Shown: positions 13,473-26,129 of the stretch, in pieces | Layout of the letters: the number at the start of each line of letters is the position of its first letter | How positions within the stretch are numbered: position 1 is the stretch's first letter | Source of the DNA: Lethocerus indicus | Taxonomy: Eukaryota; Arthropoda; Insecta; Hemiptera; Belostomatidae | DNA length: 64,000 nucleotides | NCBI GenBank assembly: GCA_019843655.1 | Contig: JACDQD010000008.1 | Location: forward strand, 9,768,442 to 9,832,441 | Reading direction: 5' to 3' | Made by a program: the position numbers and the translations under genes | Notes under the pieces: model-generated | Database searches by the model: none | Seen by the model: only the letters and a program-made list of their open reading frames with translations | Told to the model about the DNA's origin: nothing

Positions 13473-13480
13473 TGACGTCA
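13473..13480. promoter_or_regulatory. Palindromic CRE (TGACGTCA)
   Basis: This is a full CREB/ATF consensus octamer, followed directly by ttaaac. A motif match alone gives weak evidence of function. Confidence 0.3.
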
Positions 13481-13654
13481 TTAAACTGCCAATACATGGC
13501 CCGGGGACATTACCAAACAATGAGTAGCGGCAGTCATATTTGTTAATGATATTTGGTCGGGGAGGGTGGCCTGCTTTGTTTTACTTCGGCCCTCTTGCAG
13601 AGGTTCGGTTTAATCAAATTCGCTTGCGGAAAACAACGGGACGCGTTTTGCGGC

Positions 13655-13730
13655 GGCCGCGGATGTTCTATCCACTCAGCGCGCTGAACTCATGAGGATT
13701 TAGGTTTACGATATCCCTGTATAATAACGA
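13655..13730 (+). mobile_element. Possible tRNA-derived SINE remnant
   Basis: The stretch gctgaactcatgagg followed by atttaggtttacgat aligns by eye with gctaaactcatttga and cctggggttcgat in the SINE head at 7.91-7.94 kb, so it may be a decayed relative. The A-box part does not match well on the + strand. A gctgagtggatag word on the minus strand could instead be an A box, so orientation is uncertain. Confidence 0.28.
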
Positions 13731-16234
13731 AGCTTGTATAAATATGTCATAGGATTTATTACAGTAATTAATGTACACTGTGTGGATAGTATCGTCTGGT
13801 CCGTGTAGAGAGCATGGTGCTGTAAATTTGGTGGAAGTAAATTTGCAATACATAATAGAGTAATAAAAGTAAATATATTCTACGTAACTGTTAACTAAAA
13901 AGGGTAAATGCTACCTGTAAACTTCGCCGATTGGTTCCCATATTTCAGTTATCCTAAGTTGAAGGATACCTGTTTGAAATCCCTTGTGGTTAGTATTGAA
14001 TTGACATTTGGTTTGTAATTATTGGTTGGAAATTAATGGGAGCGGTTAGTGCTGTATGTAATAACGTGCCACCCGAGATTCGCAGTGACGCAAAGGATTC
14101 GCCAACCTACCAAATTAATCATTTCAATTTTTAGCTGTAATTTCGCCATTTTTAATTTTAGTTCTGCAGCCAGGATTGTACAAGAATACAAATATTCTAG
14201 TACTTCTTTAAATATTTATTTAGGACAATCATTTGAAGTTGTTTCTGTACCGTAGTATATCCAGAGCCCTCCTGTGGTTTGATTTCACTGAGTATGATTG
14301 GGCTGGTACGTACAGCGCGAGCGATAAGGGTCGTAGCACTTATTTATCGCCCCGGGGTCTTGCCCACCCAGCCCCAGTGTTATTTATCGTGCGTCTTTTT
14401 GTAAATTAAAATTTGTCGCTCCGACCGCGCAACTTTTATTACCGTTCGGTCGGGGAAAAATACGGCCGACTTCCGAGATAACCTGGCTGGACAGTGACCG
14501 ACCCGGTTCTTTACGATTTGGAGAGTTGACTTTATAGAGAACGTGTATTGGTCAGGGGAATCCACAGAATCTACGGTTATGCTCTTCCTATGTCCTGTCT
14601 AATAAGTTGTTAGTTTGTATGCATCTATCTTTATGGCTCAATCACGTTCGATTGTGAAATGAAGGAATTTAGATTTAATTACTTAATCATTCAAATTTGT
14701 CACACCACCGATCAAACCGGCTTCATTGTTTGTTCTTATTCTATACCTACATCACCATTTTATTTTACAATAAACATCCCTTATTATTTTATTATTCTGA
14801 ATAAGGTGTTAAAATCTAATTCCAACACTTTTAATAATAAGCGAGATTCTGTTCAGTAGTACAAAGGAGACAACACGCCTTATTTGTAATATGAACATAA
14901 AATATGTATGTATGTGGGTGTGTGTGAAAAAGAGCGTCCTCTGTATTGAGATCCTAACGATTTTGGGAATTGGTATTACAGAAATAGAAATAGACATTAC
15001 ATAGCTAAATCCCCCAAATCCTACATTCTGCTATCGTTTGCTTTTCCCATACAATAAAGTCATCTTTGGACATAAGTCTATTTCCAATATTACAGGTTTG
15101 TGGGGTCCCAGCTGTCTTATACTCTTGTTCACGACCCCATCGTCATTTCATTAAGATTCAATTTAGATCGCCGACAGTTGTCCCAGGGTGTAATTAAAAG
15201 CGGTAAATGAAGACCTTGGCGAAAGAAACCTTCATATCGTTTACTTAACCTCGTCTGGACTGCGGTGTAAAGGTTTCATGTTGCACTGAATTCGTGTCCA
15301 CTAACCATCAAGGGTATATAAACCGAGAACGTATATCTCATAATATATAGTTTATTGTCTTTGAATATATTGGTTTGTGGATGTAAGTTCATACAAATAC
15401 GGCTTTTAAAGTGTCACTTTGTAATTTTTAGAAAGAGATAATCCAAAAACATTTCATAATTGGCGTAGAATCTCGTGGAGATTAAGATTGCTTCGTATAG
15501 GTTTATTAGAGTTTCGAACACCCTTTAAAATTGTTCGTTAGTACCTAATATCTATTGGTACAGTGTGTATTTGAATTCCGTTTGAATATTTTCAAATAAC
15601 TGAGAACGAAACGTAATTGCATCCTGTTGTTCAGTACCAGAATCAGTGAAATTAGCTTTAACTTATTGCGGAGTTAAGGTCGGTAAACCGATCCCTTTGT
15701 TGTGCCGTTGCTATAGGAAATGACACGCTGCCACTAGTGTCAGATTTGGTACGATTCAAATGAATCTCTGTGGGTTGTACGTATTAACAATTTGAAGTGA
15801 TGGTTTTGGATTTGATTGCATGAGATAAAGCGACAAGGCTCGATTCAACAAAATACAGTTTGATTAAAAATCTGTCGATAAAACCGAAATATATTTCACC
15901 CCGGCTAGAGGGCGTGCTTCTGACACGCGTGACAAATGAGCCAGTATGAATTTTACATATAACCCACTACATTTATAATTATGTAGACGGAGACACGCCT
16001 GAAATTGTCTTCTTATTGATTTTTTACCGTTAAAATAGTGGTATCAGGAACGAGTGTAACAGATGATATGCATGATTATAGCATTGTGGTTGATGAAAGA
16101 TAAAACATTTGTAGGAACATGTATTTGCTCGTAAGGCATTCAGAGACTGAAAACCGATATTTTTTTACCTTTATCGGGTAGAGATATAGTAGAAGAAAAA
16201 AATAAAAATTCAAATTCCATCCTCTAGCAAATCG

Positions 16235-16620
16235 CACGGACTATATATCAGCGGGGCAGAATGGTCTCCGGGAAAAAGCGTAGCGTGGTCGGGGCGCTAA
16301 ATTCGGCGGCATTATGTATGGTAAATGGGCGTGAACCATTTGGGCCCAGTCAAACGGCAATAAGGCAGTAGGTGGGGGGCACTCCCTGTTCTTCGCTTGC
16401 CCCACCGACCGCCGGCATTCCGGTAATGGAATTATAAAGGCCTTCCTTTATAACGCAGTTATTCATTCGTACAATTGAAGTTGCTAAACCTACGTGCGCC
16501 ACCTGACCGAGCCCGCTCCCCGCTCCCCCGACGATGGTTTGGGATTCGACCGCCGCTCCGACTCTTGCACGCTCCGCTGAGGCCGATTTACTCCCGATTC
16601 AGAAGGGAAGTCACTGGAAA
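16235..16620. other. GC-rich block
   Basis: CpG- and GC-rich sequence between AT-rich flanks, with gggcccagtc, ccaccgaccgccggc and gcccgctcccc words. No reading frame of interest lies in it. It is a candidate regulatory block on composition only. Confidence 0.25.
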
Positions 16621-19569
16621 CCTTTGAATCTTTTTTCTGACATCTTATAACAGAATAATACTCATATATTGAAATATTACGTTGCCCGGATTTAATCTGA
16701 GAAACTCACAGATTTGTTCTGTATAATAAACCATCTGAAGGAGTCCCATACAATGTCATGTTTCTTTATATTCATTCTGAATCAGTAGTCTTATTTACTG
16801 GTCTCTGACACTTATTTTTTCCATAATTGATTCTCCGTTTAGGTATCTAGAGGGTAAAGGGCTAATTTTACAAATTACCAAATCGCGTCTAATGTTATAC
16901 AAATGATCCTTGATAATGTTGCGAAGGTGGAGGTGCAATTGTAAATAAAGTAACTTCGTTTGAGATAGTAAGAACACCTTTATAATAAGGGTCTATGGAT
17001 AACATTTTTATAAAAATAAATGGTATCGATGGTAATAATCTGTCAGTTTTCGAATATTTTCGCCCCAGTGTGTCTTGTATTGTAATTCATCGGTAACCCG
17101 ATTCCAGATTCAGCTGTCGTGAAGGCCCGTATCATTATACCGCGTTCGCATGCCCAGTGGGTTCTTCTTCGGTTCCCTCGTTCCGCAACCTCGGTCGGTT
17201 TTTGATCTCGTATGTCGCCCGGTTTAAACGGCGCCGCCCTTTATTCAAGATTAAGGGCCGCCTCGCTCTGACTTCGTTTTTATCGGTTCCCAACTTGCAA
17301 AGTGCGGTATCGATTTCGCTCATTAAATTTGCAGGCTCGGGCGTGTGTGTTCGACGATAGTCGGTCCAATAAGGCGGAAAATTAATGAAATATGCTCAGT
17401 GACTGGAAGGCTGTTGAATGTCCCGTCGCGGTCTACTTTTCAGCTGAAGTTGAATATAATTAATAATCAAAAATTTCGAAATCTCCAAGATCATGGTTTT
17501 GAGTCATTATCGTCATTACAGATTGGTAAACCGGTTACAGTTACTACTATCCATTTTTTATAATTAATAATATTTTACATACCGACCTGTAATTATATCA
17601 GAGCTCGGTCCAATAGTAGAGGCTCGGTTTAATTTATTATCCCTATAAAGTCCATTTATTACTGATAATGTTCGAAATATTTTTACCAGATTATACCTTA
17701 GAGTAAAATTAAACGTCTGAACAACATTGGGTGATTTATTCATCTGTGTTATACCGGCTGTAGTGGCCGGCGCTCTCGGTAATAGAAAGTGCCGGAAGGG
17801 CGGTATATTCCCCTGGCTGAATTCAAATAGATTTATCGAATCGTGTCCTCGAAACCCCCTACTGTTTATTTATTTCAATTTATTATTACCATTTTACATT
17901 TGTTTTTTTATAAATTAGAATAAAACTAGGATAATTTATTATTCTATTTTTCCGTGAATAGGTTTCTAGGTAACGAATTGTCATTTTTAACGTGCTTAAT
18001 CTAATATGTATAATCGTGTTTGCTAAATAGTATGTATATAATGTAGTTAAAATGTGAAAAAATGAAGATGGTATCATAAGCCAAGCTGTTCCCCTGATTG
18101 CCAGTCTGTTATTGCTGGAGTCGGCAGCGGGCTTCATGGGGTGGGGTGGGGGCTTAGTTGCGTATTATCCTTCAGGGCTTAATTGAATGTATGAATGTAA
18201 GAACACGAGCCGTATACAAGCGAGTCGGGTGGCTCTCCTACTAATGGCGAGAACCCGCTAGACTAATTAGGACCGGGGGGGTGGGATGGGAACGGTGCTC
18301 TCCTTTGGGTCGGGAAAACTTTCTTAGACGAGGGGAATTATTTTGCGTTAGCCACCCCCGTCCTGTGTGACACCCGCCTCTAACCGCGCCAGAAAACTAG
18401 TCTATTTGGCGTTGAACTAGTTTCAAAATTGCCGACTTCAATGTCCGAGTGCATTCAGTGTGATGAAGCAAAAGGAAGTTAAAATAACATCCATAAGTTA
18501 TGACACTAAATTATCTCAATAATTCAAACACAGTACAAAATCTGTACTAATATTACAGGATGCATTTATAACTGATAAGTTATTTTAAACATTTAGTTAA
18601 ACGAGTTAAAATATCTTTTACTTTATTCTAATTAGTGTAATCTGATACAGATTGCAGTTATGTTATGTACTAACGATTCTACGTTCATCCTTTTGATATT
18701 ATGTTCTCCTATTACGATAGTTATTGCTCCAAAGATGTGGCTTTCGATTATTAAACGCACTAATTTATATTAACCGTATGTAAGACGGTTGGACATAGTA
18801 ATTCTTTTGAAACTCTGGCGTTGGCATCGTTCACATTTATTGTGCCTTAAATATTGTACCGCGCCAGTGGTCACTGCGAGGAGGACGCGAACTCCACTCG
18901 AAAACCCTGGAAATATTATAAGGGTTGGCCGGACCGGGACAAAAAATATGGGAAGGGCAAAGAGGAGTGGATAAGAGTCATCAGAACATGACAAAGGAGC
19001 CCGATGTTAACTCACTAAACAATATGGCCGTGTCCTGGCCATATCGGGTTGAGAGAAGAACAAAGACCAAGCCCTGCAACGATAGCGTATAACGTCACGT
19101 AGATAAGTCGGGCCGGCTAAATGACGGGGCTGTCTCTAGGGGTTCGGAGAAAATAAACAAAGTCCGCGCGATGAAGATCATATCGTCTTCAGATTTTAAC
19201 GTCGCCGGGAGACTGCGGAATTTCCAGTTTATGAAGTTCATTCATTCAGAAGTGTGTAATATAATACATACTACTTTCAGGCATTAATGGAGTGACGTAT
19301 TTCAGCGAGGCATCCCGCAAATGCACAACGGGCAGATTCAATAACAATTTTTCAACAACTATGAAATGTAAACGCGATCATTACTACATAACATTACTAC
19401 GTCACATTTCTAAAGTACCTCAAGAAGGAATCCCCCTAAAAACTACATAATATATTCAGCCTGTTGAATGCAATATTTAATTTTTAAATCTTACGATTCA
19501 GTTTTAGTTTCTCTCTAAACGTTTTAGTTTAAGAAGGCTCAAACTGTCTCCTGAGCAGTGTTCACGTTC

Positions 19570-20080
19570 GGTTCGAGCGCTTGGATTAAGGAGCGTGGGT
19601 GGCCTGCGAACGACCGCACCGACTGGTTTTCCAGTCAAGCCAAGAAACCCGACTCCTTTCTGCATTCTCAGGGCAAAAAAAGTATAATCTTGTCATTATA
19701 CTTGTACTTTTCTGCCAAGCTCGTTTGGCCATACGTCGATTCGTTTTGACTGCGCCCATTGTGTATTTATCGGGTAGCGGCAGATTGTGTTTTCGACGCA
19801 GTTCGATTTGCCCCGATTCAGAGCCAATCATAAATCGCAATTATATCATGACGCGGCTGTAAATTCGCGGAATAATGCTGGGGGTGTGGGTATAAAATGG
19901 GGGCTTAAAAAGAGATGCATGCTCCACCCCCTCCCCCTTCACCCGCTGGACGTGTGCGGTCCGCCCCACTAGTGTGCTAGCCCGCTGAGGGCACTTGCTT
20001 CCCCGTTTTCATGCATAAGAGTAGGGAAAGACTCGTAGGGCCCAACCTCGTTACTTCAGCCCACTTGAGCCTTGTTATTC
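19570..20080. other. GC-rich block
   Basis: GC-rich stretch with several short overlapping open frames on both strands, none recognisable. It includes a C-rich section near 19.92-19.98 kb. It is non-coding as far as can be seen. Confidence 0.25.
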
Positions 20081-20429
20081 CCTTTCTTATATGTACGCCC
20101 TGGACGTTTAAATTTCATACATGAATTATGCCTCCATAATGTAGTTTTTGAGATTGAGGACAACCGTCTTACATTTAAGTCATTTGTACCAATCGAAATT
20201 TATTTATCATTAAGAACATTTATAGTTGCAGTCCGTAGCAATAAGTATGTATAAAATTTGATACCTACAAATAAAACTATTGTGGGTTCGCAGTGTATAA
20301 ACCTCGAGCAAGTCATGATTTTAACACTGTCTCGCTGATCTGCATTGATTTTTCCTGCGTTTAACTGAAATCGGTCAAATTAAACCTGATAGTCAGCAAG
20401 TAGGTTAATGGTTTGGGGTTTTCGTCGCG

Positions 20430-20490
20430 GTATGTCGTAATGGTGTAACGTTGTAATGGCGTAGTATGCAATGCTGTAATAAAGTAAAGC
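20430..20490. repeat. Degenerate gtaatg-type short repeat
   Basis: The words gtcgtaatg, gttgtaatg and gctgtaat recur with loose spacing. It is a decayed simple repeat. Confidence 0.45.
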
Positions 20491-20896
20491 ACTGCACTAA
20501 CCGAATTAGTCGGGTAATTCCAAACAAGCATGTCGAGCGAGTAAATAGGCCCTGTGTTTACTGATGGAATCGGACTGCCATTTCCCGAAATTGGCACCCA
20601 ATGCGTATGTAGAATATCATACTTATACCGTTACATACATCGTACTTATTTACGTAATCAAAAAATAATGCCAGTAGAAATAATATTAAGTGAAGACAAG
20701 TATTAATATTAAATGTATACTAATGTATGGAGTGCAATTTTAGTACTAAGTGATTCAATCTTAATCGTTCTCTCTGTATTGTAACCATTTCAGTGGAATA
20801 TCTAGTTTAAATAATGTATTGTAACTTTTTCAAATAAATACGGTTTCGAGTTTTATATAGTGTTTGGAAAAATTTAAACCACGCGTCCTGATATTG

Positions 20897-20904
20897 ATTT
20901 GCAT
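20897..20904 (-). promoter_or_regulatory. POU octamer (ATTTGCAT)
   Basis: An exact match to the octamer bound by POU-homeodomain proteins. It lies in AT-rich spacer, so chance occurrence is likely. Confidence 0.2.
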
Positions 20905-21199
20905 ATTTTCTGTTAATTAATACAAAGCTTATAGTATCAGACTAACTTGGCTGTTGTTAGGGGAAAGATAGTTTAGGTTGGGCCAGTTTCTGCGGTTGTC
21001 TCATTAGTCGGTTAAACCTTGACACGAATTTGACAGTTGGATGACGCTGTTCTATTTACACGGCAGAACCTTTCCGAACATTGTTACTGATCAGGCTACC
21101 TTGTTGTGTTGGTACCTTGGAACTTGCTATTGTTGGTTTCTCATGACACTAGATTTACTAATTGATTTACTAGATTAATTAATTGGTAAAACTCGTGAT

Positions 21200-21635
21200 A
21201 TTTGGGAGAGTAGGCGGCAATCTTGAGATTCTGTGTTAAATCCCATTTGTGATCGTGTTTTCGCGTTCGCAGAGGTTCTATTTAGGTTTGGATTGTCAAA
21301 CCGTGTGGACTGTGCATGTGGAGAGGTCGAGGACTGGGATCATGTGTTGCGTGACTGTCGCCTATACGTTAACGCCACAACGTATTGGGTTGCAGTTGCG
21401 GGTGTTCAGACCTTGTTTAGGCCTGAAGGCCTTTTGAAGAATTATTTTAGCGCTTTTAAGGCATTTGGCCGGCGGGTTTTTTTCGCAGCGATTTACGGTT
21501 TGGATGAAGGGTTTCTCCCCTCCTGAAACTGATTAAAGCTATTACATTTCCGAGAGCTTATTCTAGTGTGAGTGTCAGAGAAATTCCCATTAATAAAAAA
21601 TTATTGAATCAGTCAATCAATAAATAAATACATTT
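21200..21635 (+). mobile_element. 5'-truncated R1/Jockey-type LINE, 3' end only
   Basis: The fragment comprises the last ~97 codons of a non-LTR retrotransposon reverse-transcriptase ORF, a short 3' UTR of about 95 bases, and a tail of caataaataaata units at about 21617-21631. Lack of the upstream RT and endonuclease domains is the usual result of abortive target-primed reverse transcription. The zinc-knuckle motif identifies the class: such a C-terminal CCHC is typical of R1, I, LOA and Jockey groups. The 5' edge is unclear because an in-frame stop at about 21224 and loss of similarity fall together. I could not define target-site duplications. Confidence 0.75.
21233..21526 (+). pseudogene. 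LINE reverse transcriptase C-terminus (CCHC zinc knuckle), truncated
   Basis: The frame of 97 residues opens at a GTG that is not a true start, because an in-frame TGA precedes it closely. Residues 13-21 (AEVLFRFGL) and the zinc knuckle Cys27-x-Cys29-x7-His37-x4-Cys42 in CACGEVEDWDHVLRDC match the end of R1/Jockey-like RT proteins, where this knuckle follows the RT and connector regions and probably binds nucleic acid. The tail to the TGA at 21524 keeps the Phe/Arg-rich end common in the group. The 3' end is intact and frame-conserved, but the catalytic RT domain is missing, so it encodes no active enzyme. It is not part of the host gene. Confidence 0.78.
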
Positions 21636-23823
21636 ACACGGGAGCCTCTGGTTTTTGGTTGTTTGTAGAAAGACGCGTCCACATTTTAGGGAACGTATGG
21701 CAACAGCAAAATACCTGTTGTGTGTATTTTTGAGTACCGTATTACGCCATTAAAGTACTTATTGTGCAATTCAAATACTTTTACCCTATACCCATTAAAC
21801 ATACAATAATTCATACATAATAAATGAATAATATATTTTTATCTCTATTAAGAGTTGAATTGCAAATGATTCAGTTTATCTACGAATTGACTGTAGGTTG
21901 TCGTCATCGACTATTATTGAAATAGCAAAAAACATCAGTGTGATATTGATCTGCTATATTCGCACAATATTTTTGGTGTAACTAACGGAGCGTCGACGCA
22001 CTTTATTTTATGCGGCCGCCGGCCAGTTTATGGACATCGGCATTGCCCGGAATCCCATTACGAAGAGGGACTTCTTTTCGGTCGCATTTTCTTCTCATGC
22101 CAATATCAATATCTCGGTAAAGAGTTACAGGTTCGGGAATCCTCTTTTCTATGACTTATGTAAGTCGGAGAGCCAATTCTCCTCTTTTCCTTATGATATT
22201 CTTTGGTCCCGATGTTTATTGTTTCGTATTTTGATCAAATAATATGATAAATATGACCACAGTTATAAGAAATTTACTCTTTTTTATTATTTGTATATGT
22301 ATTGTTTACTTATACAATATGGCTTATTAGATACTGTGTGCTTCTACTTTATCGTGAGAATCAAAACGTCATAGGTTACAGCTTTATTTTAGATACTAGT
22401 ATATTAATATGAACCCCAATTTTAACTTTAGGAATTCATGATCACATTGATGGAATTAGAAAAAACCTTAAAGCGGATTAAGTGAATCTGCAACGGCTCA
22501 CACAATGCAGCTCAACAATTCGTGGATCGGTAGTAGAGATTTAACATGTATCTTAATTAAATATTACATTTTAATAGACTGAACCAGATAACTGTTGATA
22601 GTATTTCCGTTGCCTTTGACTCAGAATATAAAGAAGGGTTAAAACCGAACCCATCGTGTTATCCAATTCGAGTTCACCCTTTAGGCTGGCTAATGGCAAT
22701 GAGGGGGTAGCAAGCCTATCGATTGGTTTCACCCCCGACTTACCGGGCAGATTATCTTCGGTTACGCGACTCCACTAATCGGCCGGCTCGGGTCTCTAAA
22801 GACGTTTTTCAGGGGTTATGCAGTGGAGCTCGAGCCTTTTTCATGTTTAAATAGAGTGCCTCTATCCCGAATTTCTATTTTGTATACTGCTGTGAACAAT
22901 CATTTCTTCCTATTTGCCTTGTTAGTGTACTTGATTAAATCTTAAAATTAGTTTGTATTTTTGAACTTACTCATTGACTTATTGAATATTTCCGAAAGTC
23001 GTCTTCTTGTTTTTCCGTTTATCGTAGTTTCTGATGAATGTTGATACACATAACTTGTCTATGTTTAATTTTTTTTTAATATTTTTTAAATAAAAAGAAG
23101 AATCATGCACAAATATTTAAATCGATCGTAATTTTTTTTAAATAATCTAGTAGTCGTATGCTGAAAATTGTTCCAAGGAATTTCAGGAAAATTGTTCATT
23201 CGTGTAATTTCAATTACGGAATGTTGTTCGGATCATTTGCGTGCGGGAAGGCTGTGAGCTGATGAGAGCGGTAGGAGGAGAGATGTATGTGAGTCAGGTA
23301 CACGTATCCTGCAGCTACTAAATGTAGTGGACAATCTAAATCGGTGTGGACGAGGCCGGAACACGGAGAGAGGGGACTCCATTAACTCCGGTCCGGGCAT
23401 TAAGCCTCTCAATGGTTCGGGACTTCTGTTCCTACTGTCCTTGTGTAACGAATAAGTAAGGGACACTTACCTACTGCTACTGAGATTATATACGTTTGAA
23501 TCCTGTAGGCCAATGTTGCTAGAATATGTCCCTTTATTCATTTTTAATGTATATCAGTTCAAATATTGTTATTGCAAATGAAAAGAGTGTTTTGATATAT
23601 GACGTGAGCGGGAATTCGCGAAGGTTTGAAACTTCATTGGCTTGTTACTAACAAATTGCTGCAGATGATGGCTGAGAACTGAAGTACTGATGGGTGGAAA
23701 GCGAATTACTTGGAAATTAAATGAGGTAAATCAACGCTAATAGGTGAAATTTCCCGGGCTGGCGTAATGAGGATCCTGAAAAAATTAGTGGGTTGTGTTA
23801 TTATTAATAATATATTTATTTAT

Positions 23824-23852
23824 GGTTTGTTTGTTTTTTGTTTCAGGTGAGT
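23824..23852 (+). other. Recursive splice site (ratchet point) 2
   Basis: Fifteen of 20 bases before CAG (23844-23846) are pyrimidines, mostly T, and GTGAGT follows at 23847-23852. The core tttgtttcaggtgagtt is identical to that of site 1 over 17 bases. A branch-like attaat lies in the upstream AT-rich stretch. The role is as at site 1: acceptor for the ~15 kb segment upstream and regenerated donor for the ~11.5 kb segment downstream. Confidence 0.78.
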
Positions 23853-24498
23853 TCCTAACTAATACTGCCAACGATTCAATCCGTGAGTCCAATCTTAAAA
23901 TATTTTGTCAATCGTTTTCTATTCGTTAATTCGTTCCGAACGAATATTGACTAATCATTAGATCTTGCATCTGCAGCACTGAGAGCTTTGTTATCACAAA
24001 ATTTATCGGCGATGTCACTGAGATCGCCGAGGGCTCAATTAAACTTCAGGAATGCATGTTGGTTAATCGCAGCTTATGTTATTGCATGTTGCCTGCCGTG
24101 TGTGATTTTGCTGTTGTACAAAATGCTTGATAACATTCAAGGTTCCTCTAAATTTTCCAAAATATTGCTTTCATCATGCAGAATTAATAACTGTAATTCT
24201 CCACATAACTGGGATGGATTTCTGATCACATACAGAACCTACATTGTTTATAACCGTAAAAAGTCGCTATATTTTACTGCGATCCGGACTGGCAATATGA
24301 CGTATCTGTGAAAGTTATATCTAATTATAGAACGTGAAATGATATTTGTGTCAATAACATTATTAGTTAATCGATTTGTTTCACTTACACGCCCTATGAT
24401 TTAAACGTTAATTTATCCGTTTCGATCAGTGATTCGTTGCACTAATATTGAGCGCATATAATAATGCAGTAAAGTGTAATTCATATATAAAATTTAGT

Positions 24499-24608
24499 AT
24501 GGCACAAGTTACAGCTAAATATGTGAATATTTAATGACTTTATTAGAAAGAGGATGGCACAGGTTACAGCAAAATATGTGAATATTTAATGACTGTATCA
24601 GAAAGAGG
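24499..24608. repeat. 55-bp tandem duplication, two copies
   Basis: Units 24499-24553 and 24554-24608 both start atggcaca and end agaaagagg. They differ at four of 55 positions. They sit in AT-rich spacer, and the unit length is not a multiple of three. Confidence 0.9.
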
Positions 24609-24689
24609 AGTGTTCGAAAATAATTTTATCTTAAATGCATTTACTTTGCGGGCCAACTATGTTGTAGAGCTAGTTATGATAGGGTAAAA

Positions 24690-25170
24690 GTTGAAGGCTC
24701 GGTATGAATATCCCCCCCGTCGGTTAGTAGGGAGGGATATTGAAGTGTAAGACAATGACAGGCAAATTGCCAATATTAAAGAGGTTGCATGGGGAAAGGG
24801 AGGAAGCGAGAGAGAGAGAAAGAGGCCCCGGCGTGTAAAGGGAAAGAGAGAGACGGGGTGGTATGGGTTCCCCTGTTGTGAAGGGTAGTTTTGGAGCAGG
24901 GGGACATGCAAATATGACGTCACTATTAACCCCCGCCCGCCCCTCTCGGGCCCGCCCTTTGGCATCGGGTTGATTGATAGGGTAGGGTTGGCCCTTCTGG
25001 AGTATAGTATACCTTCCTTCCTACTCGTCTCATTCCCCTCTCCACTCGAGCTATTCCTCAGTCTCATATGTGGGCTCCATACACGGCGGCATTGTGTGGC
25101 TCTCCTTCGGTGGCGGCGATTGTTTTTCGTCGAACAGAAGCTGTACAGCGGGAGATTTTTACATTTTTTA
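24690..25170. other. GC/purine-rich block with GA tracts, octamer and CRE
   Basis: From 24784 to about 24870 the + strand is strongly purine-rich with gagagagagagaaagagg, a GAGA-factor-like sequence. This is followed by an octamer (24906-24913), a CRE (24915-24922) and a gggcccgccc-type C-rich region. Open frames of 180 codons on minus and 67 on + are low-complexity shadows. The combination makes this one of the better enhancer candidates, by motif only. Confidence 0.35.
24906..24922 (+). promoter_or_regulatory. Adjacent POU octamer and CRE
   Basis: ATGCAAAT at 24906-24913 is separated by a single base from the palindromic TGACGTCA at 24915-24922. Both are full consensus sites for POU-homeodomain and CREB/ATF factors respectively. 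Confidence 0.35.
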
Positions 25171-26119
25171 TAATGATTAATAATATTTCGTTTTGACAAG
25201 GGGTACCAAAAGATACTGAGGGTATTTGGCGACGTTCTGTATAATAGGACACTACTTTCATGAAATTCTGCGCCGTCTGCATCAGATAATAACGGATCCT
25301 TGTAATTAGTTCTTAGAAGTGTAAAATAGTTCTTTAAAGCGGCAATAATAACAATTGTATGTAATGCACTGGCCCAATTGTATTATGCGCGGTGTTCCGT
25401 AATTTTCGGCGTGACACACGTTGTCGCCGTTTCTGTTGAATCGTAACTACTAATGAACTGCATCCTTCATTCGTTCAGTGCACAAAGGTCCCTCCGGTGG
25501 AATTCAGTTAGGGCGGAGTTGGCAGACAAGTGGGGGGAACTTACGAAATTTCATCGGAAGTGTCCCCCGGGCCGACCCTTTACCCTCTGCGGACGGCAGA
25601 AGATATCCTGTTATCCAATTTCCTTGTGGCCTACCTTGAGTGCATGCTAATAACAAATATTCAGTATTTAACAATAGAGCGGCGACATTTGCCCGGTAAT
25701 CGAACTTCGCTGCGCGTTGGTGAACAAGTATATAAACTAGATTTATATTCATTAAATTCCGTTTACGGATATATGTCGGAAAATACAAATGAAAATGTTC
25801 TTCGTGTTTTCAATTAATTTAACCCTTAGCTTCTAAAAAGTGCGTGACAGTAAGTTTATTTTGTGCACCTTGGTTTCCGTATCGTATTTTTATTTCTTCT
25901 AAACCGAGAGTGAGAATTGTTGACAGTAATCTTCAAATTTTACTGAATTTATAATTGATATTTGTCTATGAAAAGCCTGAAGTTTTTATTTTCGCCCAGG
26001 TTTTTTTAAAGCTCCCTGTTCAGAACTGTGGGAGGCAGCCAAGGGATAGTTGCCGAGCTCTGAATACTTCCTGTACCAGTTTTACCCCGATGAAACGGAA
26101 AGCCGTTTAGGCAAGTTTG

Positions 26120-26129
26120 CCCCCCCCCC
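26120..26129 (+). repeat. Run of ten C
   Basis: An uninterrupted C10 run within a GC-rich block. Such runs are prone to sequencing-length error. Confidence 0.85.

Larger units (their letters stand above)
8852..23846 (+). other. Ratchet segment 1 (about 15.0 kb)
   Basis: This is intronic sequence between ratchet points 1 and 2. No coding exon is supported. It contains GC-rich blocks near 11.16-11.72, 12.44-12.90, 16.24-16.62, 17.13-17.42, 18.16-18.40, 18.87-19.21 and 19.57-20.08 kb. It also holds SINE-like remnants near 12.4 and 13.7 kb, a TA repeat at 13.34 kb and the LINE fragment at 21.2-21.6 kb. The remainder is AT-rich spacer in which I see nothing else. Confidence 0.55.

Noticed and set aside
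17961..17976. TAG|GTAACG composite on +
   Set aside because: The donor is poor and the pyrimidine run is interrupted by gtgaatagg.
23440..23520. SINE-like B box gtttgaatcctg
   Set aside because: Only the B-box half is recognisable and no A box fits, so it was left unannotated.
24657..25199. 180-codon minus-strand open frame as a gene
   Set aside because: Its product follows GA/CT repeats and shows no recognisable domain. A + frame overlaps it.
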